Source: Acidovorax sp. T1 (GTDB taxonomy: Bacteria; Pseudomonadota; Gammaproteobacteria; Burkholderiales; Burkholderiaceae_C). Taken from it: DNA of 64,000 nt. The notes under the pieces were generated by a model. It did not search any database. It was not told where the DNA came from and was given only the letters and a program-made list of their open reading frames with translations. A program made the translations under genes and the position numbers. Of this stretch, positions 8,498 to 17,932 are shown in pieces (within the stretch, counting starts at the first letter, position 1; every line of letters begins with the position of its first letter). The stretch spans positions 62,001 to 126,000 of the forward strand of contig NZ_CP021648.1 in the NCBI RefSeq assembly GCF_002176815.1. Direction: 5' to 3'.

Positions 8498-9835
8498 TCA
8501 GGCGGCGGCGATGGTGCGCCGGGTCGGCACCGATTCGGCGCCCAGAAAGCCGAAGTGCATTGCGGGTTGTGTGCCACTGATCAGCTCGGCCAGGGCTTTG
8601 CCCGAGCCGGCGCCATGGGTCCAGCCCAGCGTGCCATGGCCGGCATTCACCCACAGTTTGCCCACGCGCGTGCGGCCGATGAACGGGATGTTGGTGGGCG
8701 TGGCCGGGCGCAGGCCGGTCCAGTATTGCGGGTCGCCACCTTGCTCGGGCGTGCGGGTGTCGCACACGCCGGGCAGGGTTTCCTCGATGCGGCGCGACAG
8801 CATGTGGCAGCGCGCCCTGGCCAGGGGGCTGTCCAGCGACAGATCGAACCCGCCCAGCTCGATGGTGCCGGCCACGCGCAACACATCGCCCAGTCGGCTC
8901 ATGGCGATTTTCTTGCCGTCGTCGATGGTCGAGACCATGGGCGCGCCCTCGGGCCGCAGCAGCGGGAAGGTGGCGCTGTAGCCCTTGCCAGGGTAGATGG
9001 GCAGATCCACGCCCACGGTGCGCAGCAGCGGCGCGCTGTAGGAGCCGCAAGCCACCACGATGGCGTCGCCCTTCAATATGAAGTCTTTTTTGCCACCAGC
9101 GCCCGATTGGCGTGCGATGACAGCTACTGAATCAATAGCATTGCCAATCTTGTTCAGGCGCAGCACATCGTGGCCATAGAGAAACTGCGCGCCGCGCTCG
9201 GCGCAGCGGCGGGCCAGCTGTTGCGTGAAAACGCGGGCGTCGCCGCTTTCGTCGGTGCTGGTGTAGGTGCCGCCGGTGATGTGGTCGCCATAGGCCTTGA
9301 AGGCCGGCTCGATCTGCAGCAGCTCGTCGCGGCTGACCAGACGGCGCTGCACACCGTGCTTGCGCATCAGCGCGACCGCGTGGCCCGCGTCGTCCAGTGA
9401 TTTCTGGTCGGTGTAGAAATGCGCAATGCCGCGTTCAATGCGGTGGTATTCGATGCCGGTGGTGCGCACCACGTCTTTCAGGGCCGCATGGCTGTAGGCA
9501 CCCAGCGCCACGATCTGTTGCACGTTGCGCTCGAACGCGGTGTCGTTGCACTGCGCCAGAAACTTCAGGCACCAGCGCCATTGCTCCCAGTCCAGCTGGG
9601 GGCGCAGCAGCAGCGGTGCCTCTTTGTCGAACATCCACTTGAGCGCCTTCCACGGCGCTGCACGGTTGGCCCAGGGCTCGCAGTAGCTCACCGAGATCTG
9701 CGCCGCGTTGGCGAAACTGGTCTCCAGCGCCGCATCGGGCTGGCGGTCGACCACGACCACGTCATGTCCGCGCTCCAGCAGATGCCAGGCGGTGCTGATG
9801 CCAATGATGCCGGCGCCCAGAACAATGGTTTTCAT
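8498..9835 (-). CDS. dadA: D-amino acid dehydrogenase small subunit (DadA type)
   Basis: 445 residues from ATG 9835 (an upstream ATG at 9931 is less likely). N-terminal FAD-binding Rossmann motif GAGIIG at 8-13, then the DAO-family central fold and a C-terminal GLRPATPTNIPFIGRTRVG / NAGHGTLGWTHGAGSG segment that closes the FAD site. DadA oxidises D-amino acids, notably D-alanine, and feeds electrons to the respiratory chain. It is divergent from an ArgP-like LysR gene. Part of the coding region (about 9083-9149) resembles the R1 intergenic repeat and encodes a Gly/Lys-rich loop just before the FAD-contacting IVVACGSYSAP strand. Confidence 0.92.
   Translation of the reverse strand: MKTIVLGAGIIGISTAWHLLERGHDVVVVDRQPDAALETSFANAAQISVSYCEPWANRAAPWKALKWMFDKEAPLLLRPQLDWEQWRWCLKFLAQCNDTAFERNVQQIVALGAYSHAALKDVVRTTGIEYHRIERGIAHFYTDQKSLDDAGHAVALMRKHGVQRRLVSRDELLQIEPAFKAYGDHITGGTYTSTDESGDARVFTQQLARRCAERGAQFLYGHDVLRLNKIGNAIDSVAVIARQSGAGGKKDFILKGDAIVVACGSYSAPLLRTVGVDLPIYPGKGYSATFPLLRPEGAPMVSTIDDGKKIAMSRLGDVLRVAGTIELGGFDLSLDSPLARARCHMLSRRIEETLPGVCDTRTPEQGGDPQYWTGLRPATPTNIPFIGRTRVGKLWVNAGHGTLGWTHGAGSGKALAELISGTQPAMHFGFLGAESVPTRRTIAAA
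9083..9149 (+). repeat. R1-like repeat sequence inside dadA
   Basis: The plus strand reads a T run, GCCACCAGCGC, a short spacer, then CAGCTACTGAATCAATAGC. This is the order and spacing of R1 elements elsewhere in the window, but here it stays open in the dadA frame and codes for an extra loop. It is degenerate compared with the intergenic copies. Confidence 0.5.
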
Positions 9836-9945
9836 AGACGGAGCGTGTTGTGAATTTTTACGTGCCTGCGCAAGCCGGGCAACAGCCTGGCCACCTTGTG
9901 GCAGGCCACTCTCATGCAGTGTGCGCGACATTGCCTTACTCTAAA

Positions 9946-9994
9946 AGCAAACTTAAGCTTGCTCCAAAAACATCAGCGCATCTAATAGATGCGC
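9946..9994. promoter_or_regulatory. Two palindromes between dadA and the ArgP-like gene
   Basis: AGCAAACTTAAGCTTGCT (9946-9963) is a near-perfect dyad. GCGCATCTAATAGATGCGC (9976-9994) is a perfect 9-base inverted repeat with a one-base centre. They lie 13 bases apart in an AT-rich 190-base divergent region, 33 bases or more before the regulator start, as expected for LysR operators controlling both genes. Confidence 0.5.
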
Positions 9995-10026
9995 GCTGCG
10001 GATTTTCTCCCATTTTTTTGCCTGAG

Positions 10027-10947
10027 ATGAAGACCATGAGCACCTACGATCCGGCCGCCCTGGAATGCCTTGCCGCCATTGTGGAAGAGGGCGGTTTCGA
10101 GCGCGCCGCCCAGCGCCTGAATGTCACGCAGTCGGCGGTGTCGCAGCGCCTGCGGGCGCTGGAGGCGCAGGTGGGCTCGGTGCTCATCGTGCGCAGCCGG
10201 CCGTTGCGGCCTACCTCGGCGGGGCAGTTGCTGCTCAAACACACCAAACAGATGCGCCTGCTGCGGGCCGACCTGGAGCGGGACCTGCAGGAGCTGGCCC
10301 CCAGCGCACCGGGCGGCACGCGCGACGACGAGCGCATTTCGATTGCCATCAACGCCGACAGCATTGCCACTTGGGTGATGGGGGCGCTGCACGATCTGGT
10401 GCGCCAGCGCCTGCCGCTGGAAATCATCGTGGACGATCAGGACTTCACCCAGGAATGGCTGCGCTCAGGCCAGGTGCTGGGCTGTGTCACCACGCTCAAG
10501 CAGGCGTTGCGCGGCTGCAAGATGGTGCCGCTGGGGGCAATGCCCTATGTGGCGGTGGCCTCGGCTGCGTTTGCGCAGCAGCATTTGCCGCAGGGGCTGA
10601 CGCCGCACAATTTTCGCGACGTCTCCTTTCTGTCGTTCAACCGCAAGGACGACATGGCGGCCGAGTTCGTGGCGCGCGCGTTCGGCCTCCAGCGGGTGGC
10701 GCTCAACCACCTTTTCGTGCCCAGCGCCGAAGGGCAGATGCGGGCCGTGGCTGCGGGCTGGGCAGTGGGCGTGGTGCCTGAGTTGCTGGCACGCGGCGCG
10801 CTGGCAGATGGCTCGATGGTGGACGTGGCCCCGGGCCGGGCCTTGCCCATCCAGCTGTATTGGCATTGCTGGAACCTGGAGTCGGAGCTGCTCGACGCCT
10901 TGACGGCGGCCCTGAAAGGCGCCGCAGCCGAAGCACTGGTTCCCTGA
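10027..10947 (+). CDS. argP: LysR regulator of the ArgP/IciA type
   Basis: 306 residues from ATG 10027, or 303 from ATG 10036. The winged helix-turn-helix covers 1-65 (FERAAQRLNVTQSAVSQRLRALE), followed by a LysR effector domain. Features of the ArgP subfamily include YDPAALECLAAIVEEGGFERAA, the PLRPTSAG turn, and the late segment FRDVSFLSFNRKDDM. ArgP senses lysine/arginine and controls amino acid export or metabolism. Divergence from dadA suggests it controls D-amino acid oxidation here. The gene symbol is by subfamily resemblance. Confidence 0.85.
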   Translation: MKTMSTYDPAALECLAAIVEEGGFERAAQRLNVTQSAVSQRLRALEAQVGSVLIVRSRPLRPTSAGQLLLKHTKQMRLLRADLERDLQELAPSAPGGTRDDERISIAINADSIATWVMGALHDLVRQRLPLEIIVDDQDFTQEWLRSGQVLGCVTTLKQALRGCKMVPLGAMPYVAVASAAFAQQHLPQGLTPHNFRDVSFLSFNRKDDMAAEFVARAFGLQRVALNHLFVPSAEGQMRAVAAGWAVGVVPELLARGALADGSMVDVAPGRALPIQLYWHCWNLESELLDALTAALKGAAAEALVP

Positions 10948-11073
10948 GCCTTGGCGGGGCGCTTTGCCCGCGCGGGGCATCGTTTGCCGGCCAGTGTTGA
11001 TCGAAAAATGAACGGCATGGCTGCAGCGCAACTGATAAAGTTGTTTTGGAACCATGGCGTATAAGATGCCGCC

Positions 11074-11688
11074 ATGCAAATGCCGAAACCCAAGGTTTCC
11101 TTCAAGGAACAAATGCACCTGGCGCGCGAAGACGCCATCCTGCAGTCCACCTGCCGCCTGCTGGGCGAAAAGTCCTTCGACGCGATGACGATGGACGATG
11201 TCGCCAACGCCGTGGGTATCGCCAAGGCCAGCCTTTACAAGCACTTCGCCAGCAAGGAAGATCTGTGCTGTGCTGCCATGGTCCAGATCCTGGGCCGTGT
11301 GCGCGCCTATCTGGACACCCTGCCCGCCGACATGCCGCCGCAGGACAAGCTGCGCGATCTGGTGCGCTGGTCGCTGGAGAAGCTGATCTCCAACGAAATG
11401 CCGCTGCTGCCCAGCCGCAATTCGAGCCTGCGGGCGGTGCTCATGGCCAACAAGCACTACCTGGACGGGCTGGTCACGGTCAGCGACCAGATCGGCCAAT
11501 GGATCACCGAAGCGCAGGCGCAAGGCGTCATCAACCCCGCATTGCCGCCGCTGGTGGTGCTGTACACCCTGTTTGCTCGCGCCTGCGATCCCGTGGTGGG
11601 CTTCCTCAAGGAGGGCGGCCAGTATTCGGACGCAGAAATCGTGGACTTGGTGGTGCGCACCTGTTTTGACGGACTGGCGGCGCGCTAG
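11074..11688 (+). CDS. TetR/AcrR family regulator
   Basis: 204 residues. The N-terminal helix-turn-helix is at about 20-65 (AILQSTCRLLGEKSFDAMTM, then ANAVGIAKASLYKHFASKED). The C-terminal half is an all-helical ligand and dimerisation domain with no recognisable specificity. It stands alone between the ArgP-like gene and a convergent stress-protein gene, so its target is unknown. Confidence 0.9.
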   Translation: MQMPKPKVSFKEQMHLAREDAILQSTCRLLGEKSFDAMTMDDVANAVGIAKASLYKHFASKEDLCCAAMVQILGRVRAYLDTLPADMPPQDKLRDLVRWSLEKLISNEMPLLPSRNSSLRAVLMANKHYLDGLVTVSDQIGQWITEAQAQGVINPALPPLVVLYTLFARACDPVVGFLKEGGQYSDAEIVDLVVRTCFDGLAAR

Positions 11689-11719
11689 CTAGCGGCGCGC
11701 AGCCCGCAGCCTTTCCACG

Positions 11720-11742
11720 AAAAAAACCCTGCCAGGGCAGGG
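11720..11742 (-). terminator. Rho-independent terminator of the universal stress protein gene
   Basis: Stem CCCTGC / GCAGGG with a four-base loop (11727-11742), followed on the minus strand by a run of T (the A run 11720-11726). It lies 22 bases beyond the stop of the minus-strand gene. It may also end the convergent TetR transcript. Confidence 0.8.
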
Positions 11743-11764
11743 CTTGGGTGCTTGCGCTGCCGCC

Positions 11765-12187
11765 TCAGCGCACGATCAGCAGCGGCACCTTGCTGTGGGC
11801 CAGCACCTGGGTGGTGACCGATCCCATGACCAGCGTGGCGATGGCGCCGTGGCCATGCGAGCCCATCACCAGCAGGTCAAACTTGCCCGTGTCGGCCACC
11901 TTGGCAATGGTTTCACCCACTGGGCCCACCTTGACATTGCGCTTGGGCTGCACGCCATGGCGCGCCAGGAATTTGCATACCGGCGCGAGAATCTTCTCGG
12001 ATTCTTCGGCGTGGTAGGTGTCCACCATTTCCTTGCCCAGCGCAGCGCGTGCGCGTGCCGGCAGGGGCATTTGCACGGTGAGCACGGTGTATTCGTGGGT
12101 GCCACCCAGCAACTCTTCATGGGTGGCAAGGTAGGCGAGCATTTTCTTGGTGTAGGCGCTGCCATCGACAGCAAGCAGGATGTTCAT
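11765..12187 (-). CDS. Universal stress protein, UspA family
   Basis: 140 residues, single Usp domain. It begins MNILLAVDGS with the conserved Asp. The ATP-binding signature G-2x-G-9x-G-S is seen as GSHGHGAIATLVMGSV near the C-terminus, so it is probably an ATP-binding subtype. Usp proteins are cytoplasmic factors induced by starvation and other stresses. It is monocistronic with its own terminator. Confidence 0.93.
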   Translation of the reverse strand: MNILLAVDGSAYTKKMLAYLATHEELLGGTHEYTVLTVQMPLPARARAALGKEMVDTYHAEESEKILAPVCKFLARHGVQPKRNVKVGPVGETIAKVADTGKFDLLVMGSHGHGAIATLVMGSVTTQVLAHSKVPLLIVR

Positions 12188-12296
12188 GGTGTGTTCTCCA
12201 GAATGAGTGGATCAGGCTAATCTGCGCGCGTTGTTGTTGTCTTGACCTATGACAGGCTTTCTCGTGCGCTCGGATAGGTTGTCAGACCTGTGCCCA

Positions 12297-13142
12297 TCAT
12301 ACGGAAATGCAGTACTGCGCCTGGAACATTGCCTGTTCCCCCTTGCGTGCATAGCCGAGCGGATTGGCCACCACGCGGCATTGCCAGGGCGCGCCCTGCC
12401 CGTCGGTGCCCGACGCCATGTAGTCGCTGGGTGCATGCAGGTGGCCGTGCAGCCACAGCTGGGCCAGCGGCAGCAGATCGTCCAGGACGTTGCAAAAACC
12501 GGCCGTGCCGGGCACCAGTCCATAACGCGGATCGGCACTGCGCAAGCTGGGCGCGAAATGGGTGACGGCTACCGTGGGCCCGCTGTGGGGCCTGGCCAGT
12601 GCGTCACGCAACCATTGCTGGCACAGCAAGGCCTGCGCGCGCACAGGCTCTGCCAGAAAGGGCTCGCCGTGGCGCGTTCCGCCCGTCTTGCGCAGGTAGA
12701 AGTTGGCGGCCCGGAATGCCTTGTCACGCAACTTGAGGCGCCGCGTGAGGTCGGTGCTGCCTTCGTGGTCGGCCAGGGCATCAAAGTCGCTCCACAGCGT
12801 GGTGCCGACAAAGCGCACGCCGTCGAGCACCAGGCTCTCGCGTTCCAGCCAGGCGATGCCCAGTTGGTCACAGACCGTGCGCAGCCGGTGGTGGGCCGCG
12901 TCGAAATCCTGCGCGTCGTATTCGTGGTTTCCGGGTACGAACAGCACGGGCATGGGCCAGCCGGCAAACTGCGGCAAGGGGGAAAAGCGTTCCAGGCCAA
13001 AGGCCTGGTCGGTGAGTTGCCCGCCCGCCTGGTACGAGCCGATGTCGCCGGCCAGCACCAGCACATTCGCTGCCGCGGCAGGCTCGGGCGTGAAATGGGG
13101 ATGCGCCTCAAGGTGCAGGTCGGACAGCAGCTGTATCTTCAT
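12297..13142 (-). CDS. Calcineurin-like metallophosphoesterase
   Basis: 281 residues from ATG 13142. The five metallophosphoesterase motifs are in order: SDLH (D-x-H), LAGDIG, VPGNHEYD, THFAP and HGHLH. These bind a dinuclear metal centre and hydrolyse phosphodiesters or phosphoesters; the substrate is unknown. It is cytosolic, with no signal peptide. The stop of the upstream LysR gene lies 26 bases before its start, so the two may be cotranscribed. Confidence 0.9.
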   Translation of the reverse strand: MKIQLLSDLHLEAHPHFTPEPAAAANVLVLAGDIGSYQAGGQLTDQAFGLERFSPLPQFAGWPMPVLFVPGNHEYDAQDFDAAHHRLRTVCDQLGIAWLERESLVLDGVRFVGTTLWSDFDALADHEGSTDLTRRLKLRDKAFRAANFYLRKTGGTRHGEPFLAEPVRAQALLCQQWLRDALARPHSGPTVAVTHFAPSLRSADPRYGLVPGTAGFCNVLDDLLPLAQLWLHGHLHAPSDYMASGTDGQGAPWQCRVVANPLGYARKGEQAMFQAQYCISV

Positions 13143-13168
13143 GGCGGGGCAGTCTACGGGGCGTCCAA

Positions 13169-14143
13169 CTATTGAGTCGTGGCGCGTTCTTGGGGAAAGG
13201 TGCGCCGCGCGGCGCGTGCCAGCGCCAGCAGCAACCAGTTGATGGCTGCCTGCTGCGGGCCGCGCCGGCGCCACAGCGCATCCACATGCACCGCCGGCAC
13301 ATCCAGGGGCAAGGTGCGCAGCACCAGGGCTTCGGCGATGCCGGTGACAGGCACAAAGTGGCGCGGCAGCACGGTGAGCAGATCGGAACTGGCCACCACC
13401 CGCCCCGCAGTGAAAAACTGGTTGACCGTGAGCACCACGCGCCGCTCGCGCCCCAGAGACGCCAGAGCTTCGTCGATGAAACCAAACGGGCGCCCCGAAA
13501 AGCTCACCAGCATATGGCGGGCGAGGCAAAACTGGTCCAGCGTCAGCGGTTCCCCCGCCAGAGGATGGCCCTGGCGCATCACGCAAACATATTCGCCGTC
13601 GTAGATGCGGCGGCTGTCAAAGGCGATCACGCTCCCCGACTGCGCCCGTGCCGTCAGGTCGGCCAGCACGGCAGGAAAGTAGCCCACGGCCATGTCGGCG
13701 GATTCTTCTTCGAGAAGACGGCGGGGGTCGCGAGTGGTGAGTGGCAGTACCCGCACCGAAATGCCGGGCGCCTCGCGCTCCATGATTTCGACCAGCCCGG
13801 GCACCAGCGTAGCGGCAGTGGCATCGGCCATGGCCAGCACAAAAGTGGATGTGGCCGTGGCCGGCTCGAACACGCCGGGCGCTAGCGACTCCTGCAATTG
13901 CGCCAGCGCTTCGCGCACCGGGGGCCACAGCGCTAGCGCACGGTGGGTGGGCTCGACCCCGTGGCCGCTGCGCACCACCAGGTCGTCGCCAAGCACATCG
14001 CGCAGGCGCCGCAGCGCATTGCTGACAGCCGGTTGCGTGAGTGACAGCTTGTGCGCCGCTCGCGTCAGGCTGCGCTCGGCCATCACCTCGTCAAAGACGC
14101 GCAACAGATTCAGGTCGAGAGAGCGGAAGTTCACGGGGGCCAT
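13169..14143 (-). CDS. LysR family transcription regulator
   Basis: 324 residues. Helix-turn-helix at about 10-70 (SLTRAAHKLSLTQPAVSNALRRLRD), resembling the NodD/NahR/LinR branch, with a periplasmic-binding-like effector domain after it. It is divergent from a small membrane-protein gene, with an AT-rich spacer carrying a perfect inverted repeat (14163-14183). The effector is unknown. Confidence 0.9.
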   Translation of the reverse strand: MAPVNFRSLDLNLLRVFDEVMAERSLTRAAHKLSLTQPAVSNALRRLRDVLGDDLVVRSGHGVEPTHRALALWPPVREALAQLQESLAPGVFEPATATSTFVLAMADATAATLVPGLVEIMEREAPGISVRVLPLTTRDPRRLLEEESADMAVGYFPAVLADLTARAQSGSVIAFDSRRIYDGEYVCVMRQGHPLAGEPLTLDQFCLARHMLVSFSGRPFGFIDEALASLGRERRVVLTVNQFFTAGRVVASSDLLTVLPRHFVPVTGIAEALVLRTLPLDVPAVHVDALWRRRGPQQAAINWLLLALARAARRTFPQERATTQ

Positions 14144-14162
14144 GGAATCGATATATCACCAA

Positions 14163-14183
14163 TATGAATGATTGGAATTCATA
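14163..14183. promoter_or_regulatory. Perfect 7-base inverted repeat between divergent genes
   Basis: TATGAAT, seven-base spacer, ATTCATA, in a 127-base AT-rich stretch between the LysR start (14143) and a membrane-protein gene (14271). Size and position fit a LysR-type binding site. Confidence 0.45.
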
Positions 14184-14270
14184 ATATAAACTTGAATCGA
14201 TAAAGGGTAAACCCTAATATCACTCATCGCCTGGCTATTCTGACCAGAGCGCTGGAAAAAGGATCTCAAA

Positions 14271-14705
14271 ATGACCAGTTACGCACACGTGAACTACCCC
14301 ACGGAACACCCCGGCGTGGTCCGGGCTGAAAACGCCATCGCGGCGCTGCAGAATATTGCCGCAGGTTTTGATGGTGCGCGGGGCGCTGCCTCCTTGATGC
14401 TGGCCGCGGTGGTTGCTGCGCTGCTCGTGGTGGCCAACCAGGTGATCGACACCTGGGGTGATGGCCACCTGCTGGCCGCTTGGATGATGTTGTGGGTGGT
14501 GGCATTTGCGGCCATCGCCTTGCTCGCCACGCCAGCCCGCCGCGCATCCGTGGCGATGCGCACCGGCTACAAGGCCTGGGCGCAAAGCCGCCGCCAAGCC
14601 ACTGAAGACCAGCGCACCTGGAAAGTCGCCTTGGAAGACGCCCGCATGATGGCTGACCTGAGTCGCGCCATGAGCGCCGCCGCCACGCAGGACTTGCGCA
14701 AGTAA
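14271..14705 (+). CDS. Small two-helix membrane protein, function unknown
   Basis: 144 residues. Two hydrophobic helices (about 38-56 and 68-87) are separated by a short polar turn. A basic, helical cytoplasmic tail follows (ARRASVAMRTGYKAWAQSRRQ), ending in a charged region. I do not recognise a family. It is divergent from a LysR gene, which probably regulates it, and is followed by a terminator at 14764-14790. Confidence 0.75.
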   Translation: MTSYAHVNYPTEHPGVVRAENAIAALQNIAAGFDGARGAASLMLAAVVAALLVVANQVIDTWGDGHLLAAWMMLWVVAFAAIALLATPARRASVAMRTGYKAWAQSRRQATEDQRTWKVALEDARMMADLSRAMSAAATQDLRK

Positions 14706-14763
14706 ATCAAGCACTGCCTTTGGTCTGAATGCGCCCGGTATTGCCGGGTCGCGCAACCATAAA

Positions 14764-14790
14764 AGCCGTGGCATTGCCCACGGCTTTTTT
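14764..14790 (+). terminator. Rho-independent terminator
   Basis: AGCCGTGG / CCACGGCT stem with a six-base loop and a T run ending at 14790, 58 bases after the stop of the small membrane-protein gene. Confidence 0.85.
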
Positions 14791-14953
14791 CATGGGCGTT
14801 CCGCCTGCGCCGAAGCCGTAGGCGCATGCAAAAGCCGCCTGGCCCGGGGTGGGGCGGGGCGGCTCAAGCGCATTTCTCGAATCCCCAAGAGTGGCTACCA
14901 GGAGCCCGAGCGCTCCTGTGCCGTAATCAGGTCCGAGGTCTGGTGCGCTGGCG

Positions 14954-16852
14954 TCAGATCGCTGCGAGGCGCTTTTCAATCGCGGCGCGGGTTTCCAGCA
15001 GTTCCTTGGGCAGGTGATAAGCCAGCTGCTCGAAATGGGCATCGTGCAGCTTGAGCTCTTCCACCCAGGCTGCCTTGTCGATGTGGGTCACGGTCTGGAA
15101 CTGCTGGGCGGTGAAGTCGAGGCCCGTCCAGTTGATCTCGGCGTATTGCGGCGCGATGCCGAACATCGTGTCCTGGCCCTGGGCCTGGCCTTCGATGCGG
15201 TCGATCATCCACTTGAGCACGCGCATATTGTCGCCATAGCCGGGCCAGACGAACTTGCCCGCTTCATCCTTGCGGAACCAGTTCACGCAGAAGACCTTGG
15301 GCAGCGCCTTGCCGGTGGCGGCAATCTTGCCCTCCATGTTGAGCCAGTGCTGGAAGTAGTCGCTCATGTTGTAGCCGCAAAACGGCAGCATGGCGAACGG
15401 GTCGCGGCGCACCACGCCCTGGGCGCCAAAGGCGGCGGCAGTGGTCTCGGAGCCCATGGTGGCGGCCATGTACACGCCTTCGGTCCAGGTGCGGGCTTCG
15501 GTCACCAGCGGCACGGTGGTCGAGCGGCGGCCGCCGAAGATGAAGGCATCAATCGCCACTCCATTGGCATCGTCCCACTGGGGGTCGAGTGCCGGGTTGT
15601 TGGTGGCGGCCACTGTGAACCGCGAATTGGGGTGGGCGGCCTTGGCGCCGGTCTGTTTGGCGATTTCGGGGGTCCAGTCCTTGCCCTGCCAGTCGATCAG
15701 GTGGGCGGGGATGCCGCCGCCGTCTTTCTCCATGCCTTCCCACCACACGTCGCCGTCGTCCGTCAGGGCCACGTTGGTGAAGATGACGTTCTTGTCCAGG
15801 CTGCGCATGCAGTTGGGGTTGGTGTGCATGTTGGTGCCGGGGGCCACGCCAAAGTAACCCGCCTCGGGGTTGATGGCGTACATCTTGCCGTCGGCATGCG
15901 GCTTGATCCAGGCGATGTCGTCGCCAATCGTGGTGACCTTCCAGCCGGCAAAACCGGCCTCGGGTGGCACCAGCATCGAGAAATTGGTCTTGCCGCAGGC
16001 GCTGGGGAAGGCAGCCGCGACGTGGTACTTCTTGCCCTGCGGGTTGGTCACGCCCAGGATCAGCATGTGCTCGGCCAGCCAACCCGGGCTACCGGAGGGC
16101 CCCTGCGCGGCCGCGCGGCCCATGGTCGAGGCAATGCGCAGCGCCAGGCACTTCTTGCCCAGCAGCGCGTTACCGCCGTAGCCCGAGCCATACGACCAGA
16201 TTTCGCGCGTTTCGGGGTAGTGCACGATGTACTTGACCTTGGGGTTGCAGGGCCAGCTGGTGGTGTCTTTTTCGCCAGCAGCCAGGGGCGCACCCACGGT
16301 GTGCATGCAAGGCACGAACTCGCCTTCCACACCCAGCACGTCGTACACGGCCTTGCCCATGCGGGTCATCAGGCGCTGGTTCACGGCCACATAGGCGCTG
16401 TCGGTCAGTTCCACGCCGATGTGGGCGATGTGGCTGCCCAGCGGGCCCATGCTGAACGGCACCACGTACATGGTGCGGCCCTTCATGCAGCCGTCAAACA
16501 GGGGTTGCAAGGTGGCGCGCATGTCGGCGGGTGCCATCCAGTTGTTGGTGGGGCCGGCGTCTTCTTTCTTTTCCGAGCAGATGTAGGTGCGGTCTTCCAC
16601 GCGCGCCACGTCCGACGGGTCGGACCAGGCCAGGAAGCTGCCGGGCCGCTTGGCGGGGTTGAGCTTCTTGAAGGTGCCGGCATCCACCAGCTGCTGGCAC
16701 AGGCGGTCGTACTCTTCCTTCGTGCCATCGCACCAGTAGATGCTGTCGGGCTTGCACAGGGCGGCCATGTCGGCCACCCAGGCCAGCAGGCGGGCGTTTT
16801 TGACGTAAGCGGGGGCGTTGAGATTCAGGCCCTGCATCGTGGGTGCGTTCAT
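14954..16852 (-). CDS. pckG: Phosphoenolpyruvate carboxykinase (GTP)
   Basis: 632 residues from ATG 16852, which has AGGAAG seven bases upstream. It converts oxaloacetate + GTP to phosphoenolpyruvate, the entry to gluconeogenesis when cells live on organic acids. GTP-type signatures include the kinase P-loop [32 protein letters not shown] and [19 protein letters not shown]. This fits a genome rich in acyl-CoA and organic-acid catabolism, whose carbon must return through oxaloacetate. The leader (16853-17152) contains an inverted repeat. Confidence 0.97.
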   Translation of the reverse strand: MNAPTMQGLNLNAPAYVKNARLLAWVADMAALCKPDSIYWCDGTKEEYDRLCQQLVDAGTFKKLNPAKRPGSFLAWSDPSDVARVEDRTYICSEKKEDAGPTNNWMAPADMRATLQPLFDGCMKGRTMYVVPFSMGPLGSHIAHIGVELTDSAYVAVNQRLMTRMGKAVYDVLGVEGEFVPCMHTVGAPLAAGEKDTTSWPCNPKVKYIVHYPETREIWSYGSGYGGNALLGKKCLALRIASTMGRAAAQGPSGSPGWLAEHMLILGVTNPQGKKYHVAAAFPSACGKTNFSMLVPPEAGFAGWKVTTIGDDIAWIKPHADGKMYAINPEAGYFGVAPGTNMHTNPNCMRSLDKNVIFTNVALTDDGDVWWEGMEKDGGGIPAHLIDWQGKDWTPEIAKQTGAKAAHPNSRFTVAATNNPALDPQWDDANGVAIDAFIFGGRRSTTVPLVTEARTWTEGVYMAATMGSETTAAAFGAQGVVRRDPFAMLPFCGYNMSDYFQHWLNMEGKIAATGKALPKVFCVNWFRKDEAGKFVWPGYGDNMRVLKWMIDRIEGQAQGQDTMFGIAPQYAEINWTGLDFTAQQFQTVTHIDKAAWVEELKLHDAHFEQLAYHLPKELLETRAAIEKRLAAI

Positions 16853-17152
16853 CGGGAAGCTTCCTAAGTTGAAAAACAGTTTTTTCAAAAGAAGCGGACC
16901 GGGCGGGTCACGGCAAGGCCTGGCGCAGGTGCGGATGCTGAGCGCTGCCTTTGAAAAAACGGCTTTCGTGCTCAGTCGGCGGGCGGGCACGCAGTGCAGC
17001 CCCACGCGCTGGAGGCGGTGCCACGAGTTCCGCGGGTCGGCTGGGATGTCGATTTTATGAATCTGCCGCCGATTTGTCTGTCAGTCACGGGTCAGAATCA
17101 TGCAAAAGATGCATGGGGTTATGCCGGCGGAATGCCCGCCCGGGCCAAGAAT
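16853..17152. other. Leader/intergenic region upstream of pckG
   Basis: 300 bases without a gene. The only structure I can point to is TTGAAAAA-CAG-TTTTTTCAA (16869-16888), a stem of eight base pairs placed 17-36 bases before the pckG start, close enough to affect translation. No convincing promoter hexamers were identified. Confidence 0.4.
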
Positions 17153-17857
17153 TCAGGCCTGTGGCGCCTGCCAGCGTTCATACCCGGCCTTGCGCAGCGC
17201 GCAGGCCGGGCAGGTGCCGCAGCCATAGCCCCAGGCGTGGCGCGCATCGCGCACGCCGTTGTAGCAGGTGTGGGATTGCTCCAGAACGATGTCCACCAGG
17301 GCCTGGCCACCCAGGGTGTGCGCCAGCTGCCAGGTGTCGGCCTTGTCCAGCCACATCAGTGGTGTCTCGAAGGTGAAACGCTGCCCCATGCCCAGCGACA
17401 CGGCCACCTGCAGGGCCTTCAGGGTGTCATCGCGGCAATCGGGGTAGCCCGAAAAATCGGTCTCGCACATGCCGCCCACCAGCGTGTGCAAGCCGCGCCG
17501 GTAGCCTACGGCTGCCGCCAGCTGAAAGAACAACAGGTTGCGCCCTGGCACGAAGGTGTTAGGCAGGCCGGCGGCGGTCATCACAATGGCTGTGTCGCGC
17601 GTCAGCGCCGTGTCGCTGATCTGGCCCAGCACGGCCAGGTCGATCATGTGGTCCTCGCCGAGCCGTTCGCGCCACTGCGCAAAGCCCGCGCGCAAGGCGG
17701 CCAGCACTTCCTGGCGCGCCTGCAGCTCCACCTGGTGGCGCTGGCCATAGTCGAAACCGATGGTCTCGACATGTTCGAAATGCTCCAGCGCCCAGGCCAG
17801 GCAGGTGGTGGAGTCTTGTCCGCCAGAGAAAAGTACGAGGGCGTGTCCGGATCGCAT
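17153..17857 (-). CDS. queC: 7-cyano-7-deazaguanine synthase
   Basis: 234 residues. QueC makes preQ0 from 7-carboxy-7-deazaguanine, ammonia and ATP in queuosine biosynthesis. The PP-loop SGGQDSTTC is at 11-19, and the C-terminal zinc-binding set is [19 protein letters not shown] followed by TCPAC. The gene is isolated from other queuosine genes. A terminator for the small gene upstream lies at 17887-17910, so it probably has its own promoter. Confidence 0.96.
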   Translation of the reverse strand: MRSGHALVLFSGGQDSTTCLAWALEHFEHVETIGFDYGQRHQVELQARQEVLAALRAGFAQWRERLGEDHMIDLAVLGQISDTALTRDTAIVMTAAGLPNTFVPGRNLLFFQLAAAVGYRRGLHTLVGGMCETDFSGYPDCRDDTLKALQVAVSLGMGQRFTFETPLMWLDKADTWQLAHTLGGQALVDIVLEQSHTCYNGVRDARHAWGYGCGTCPACALRKAGYERWQAPQA

Positions 17858-17886
17858 GGGCGGCTTCTTTCAGAAAGGGTGGGCGT

Positions 17887-17910
17887 AAAAAAACCCCGCG
17901 CTGCGGGGTT
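17887..17910 (-). terminator. Rho-independent terminator of the 48-residue membrane-protein gene
   Basis: Stem AACCCCGC / GCGGGGTT with a three-base loop. On the minus strand it is followed by a T run (A run 17887-17893). It lies 23 bases past the stop of the small gene and insulates queC from it. Confidence 0.85.
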
Positions 17911-17932
17911 CGTGCAGTGGGCTGTGCGCGCC

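Noticed and set aside
15014..16867. 617-codon open frame on the plus strand opposite pckG
   Set aside because: High-GC antisense shadow: composition is His/Gly/Ala/Val-rich with no domain, while the minus strand encodes a full PckG.
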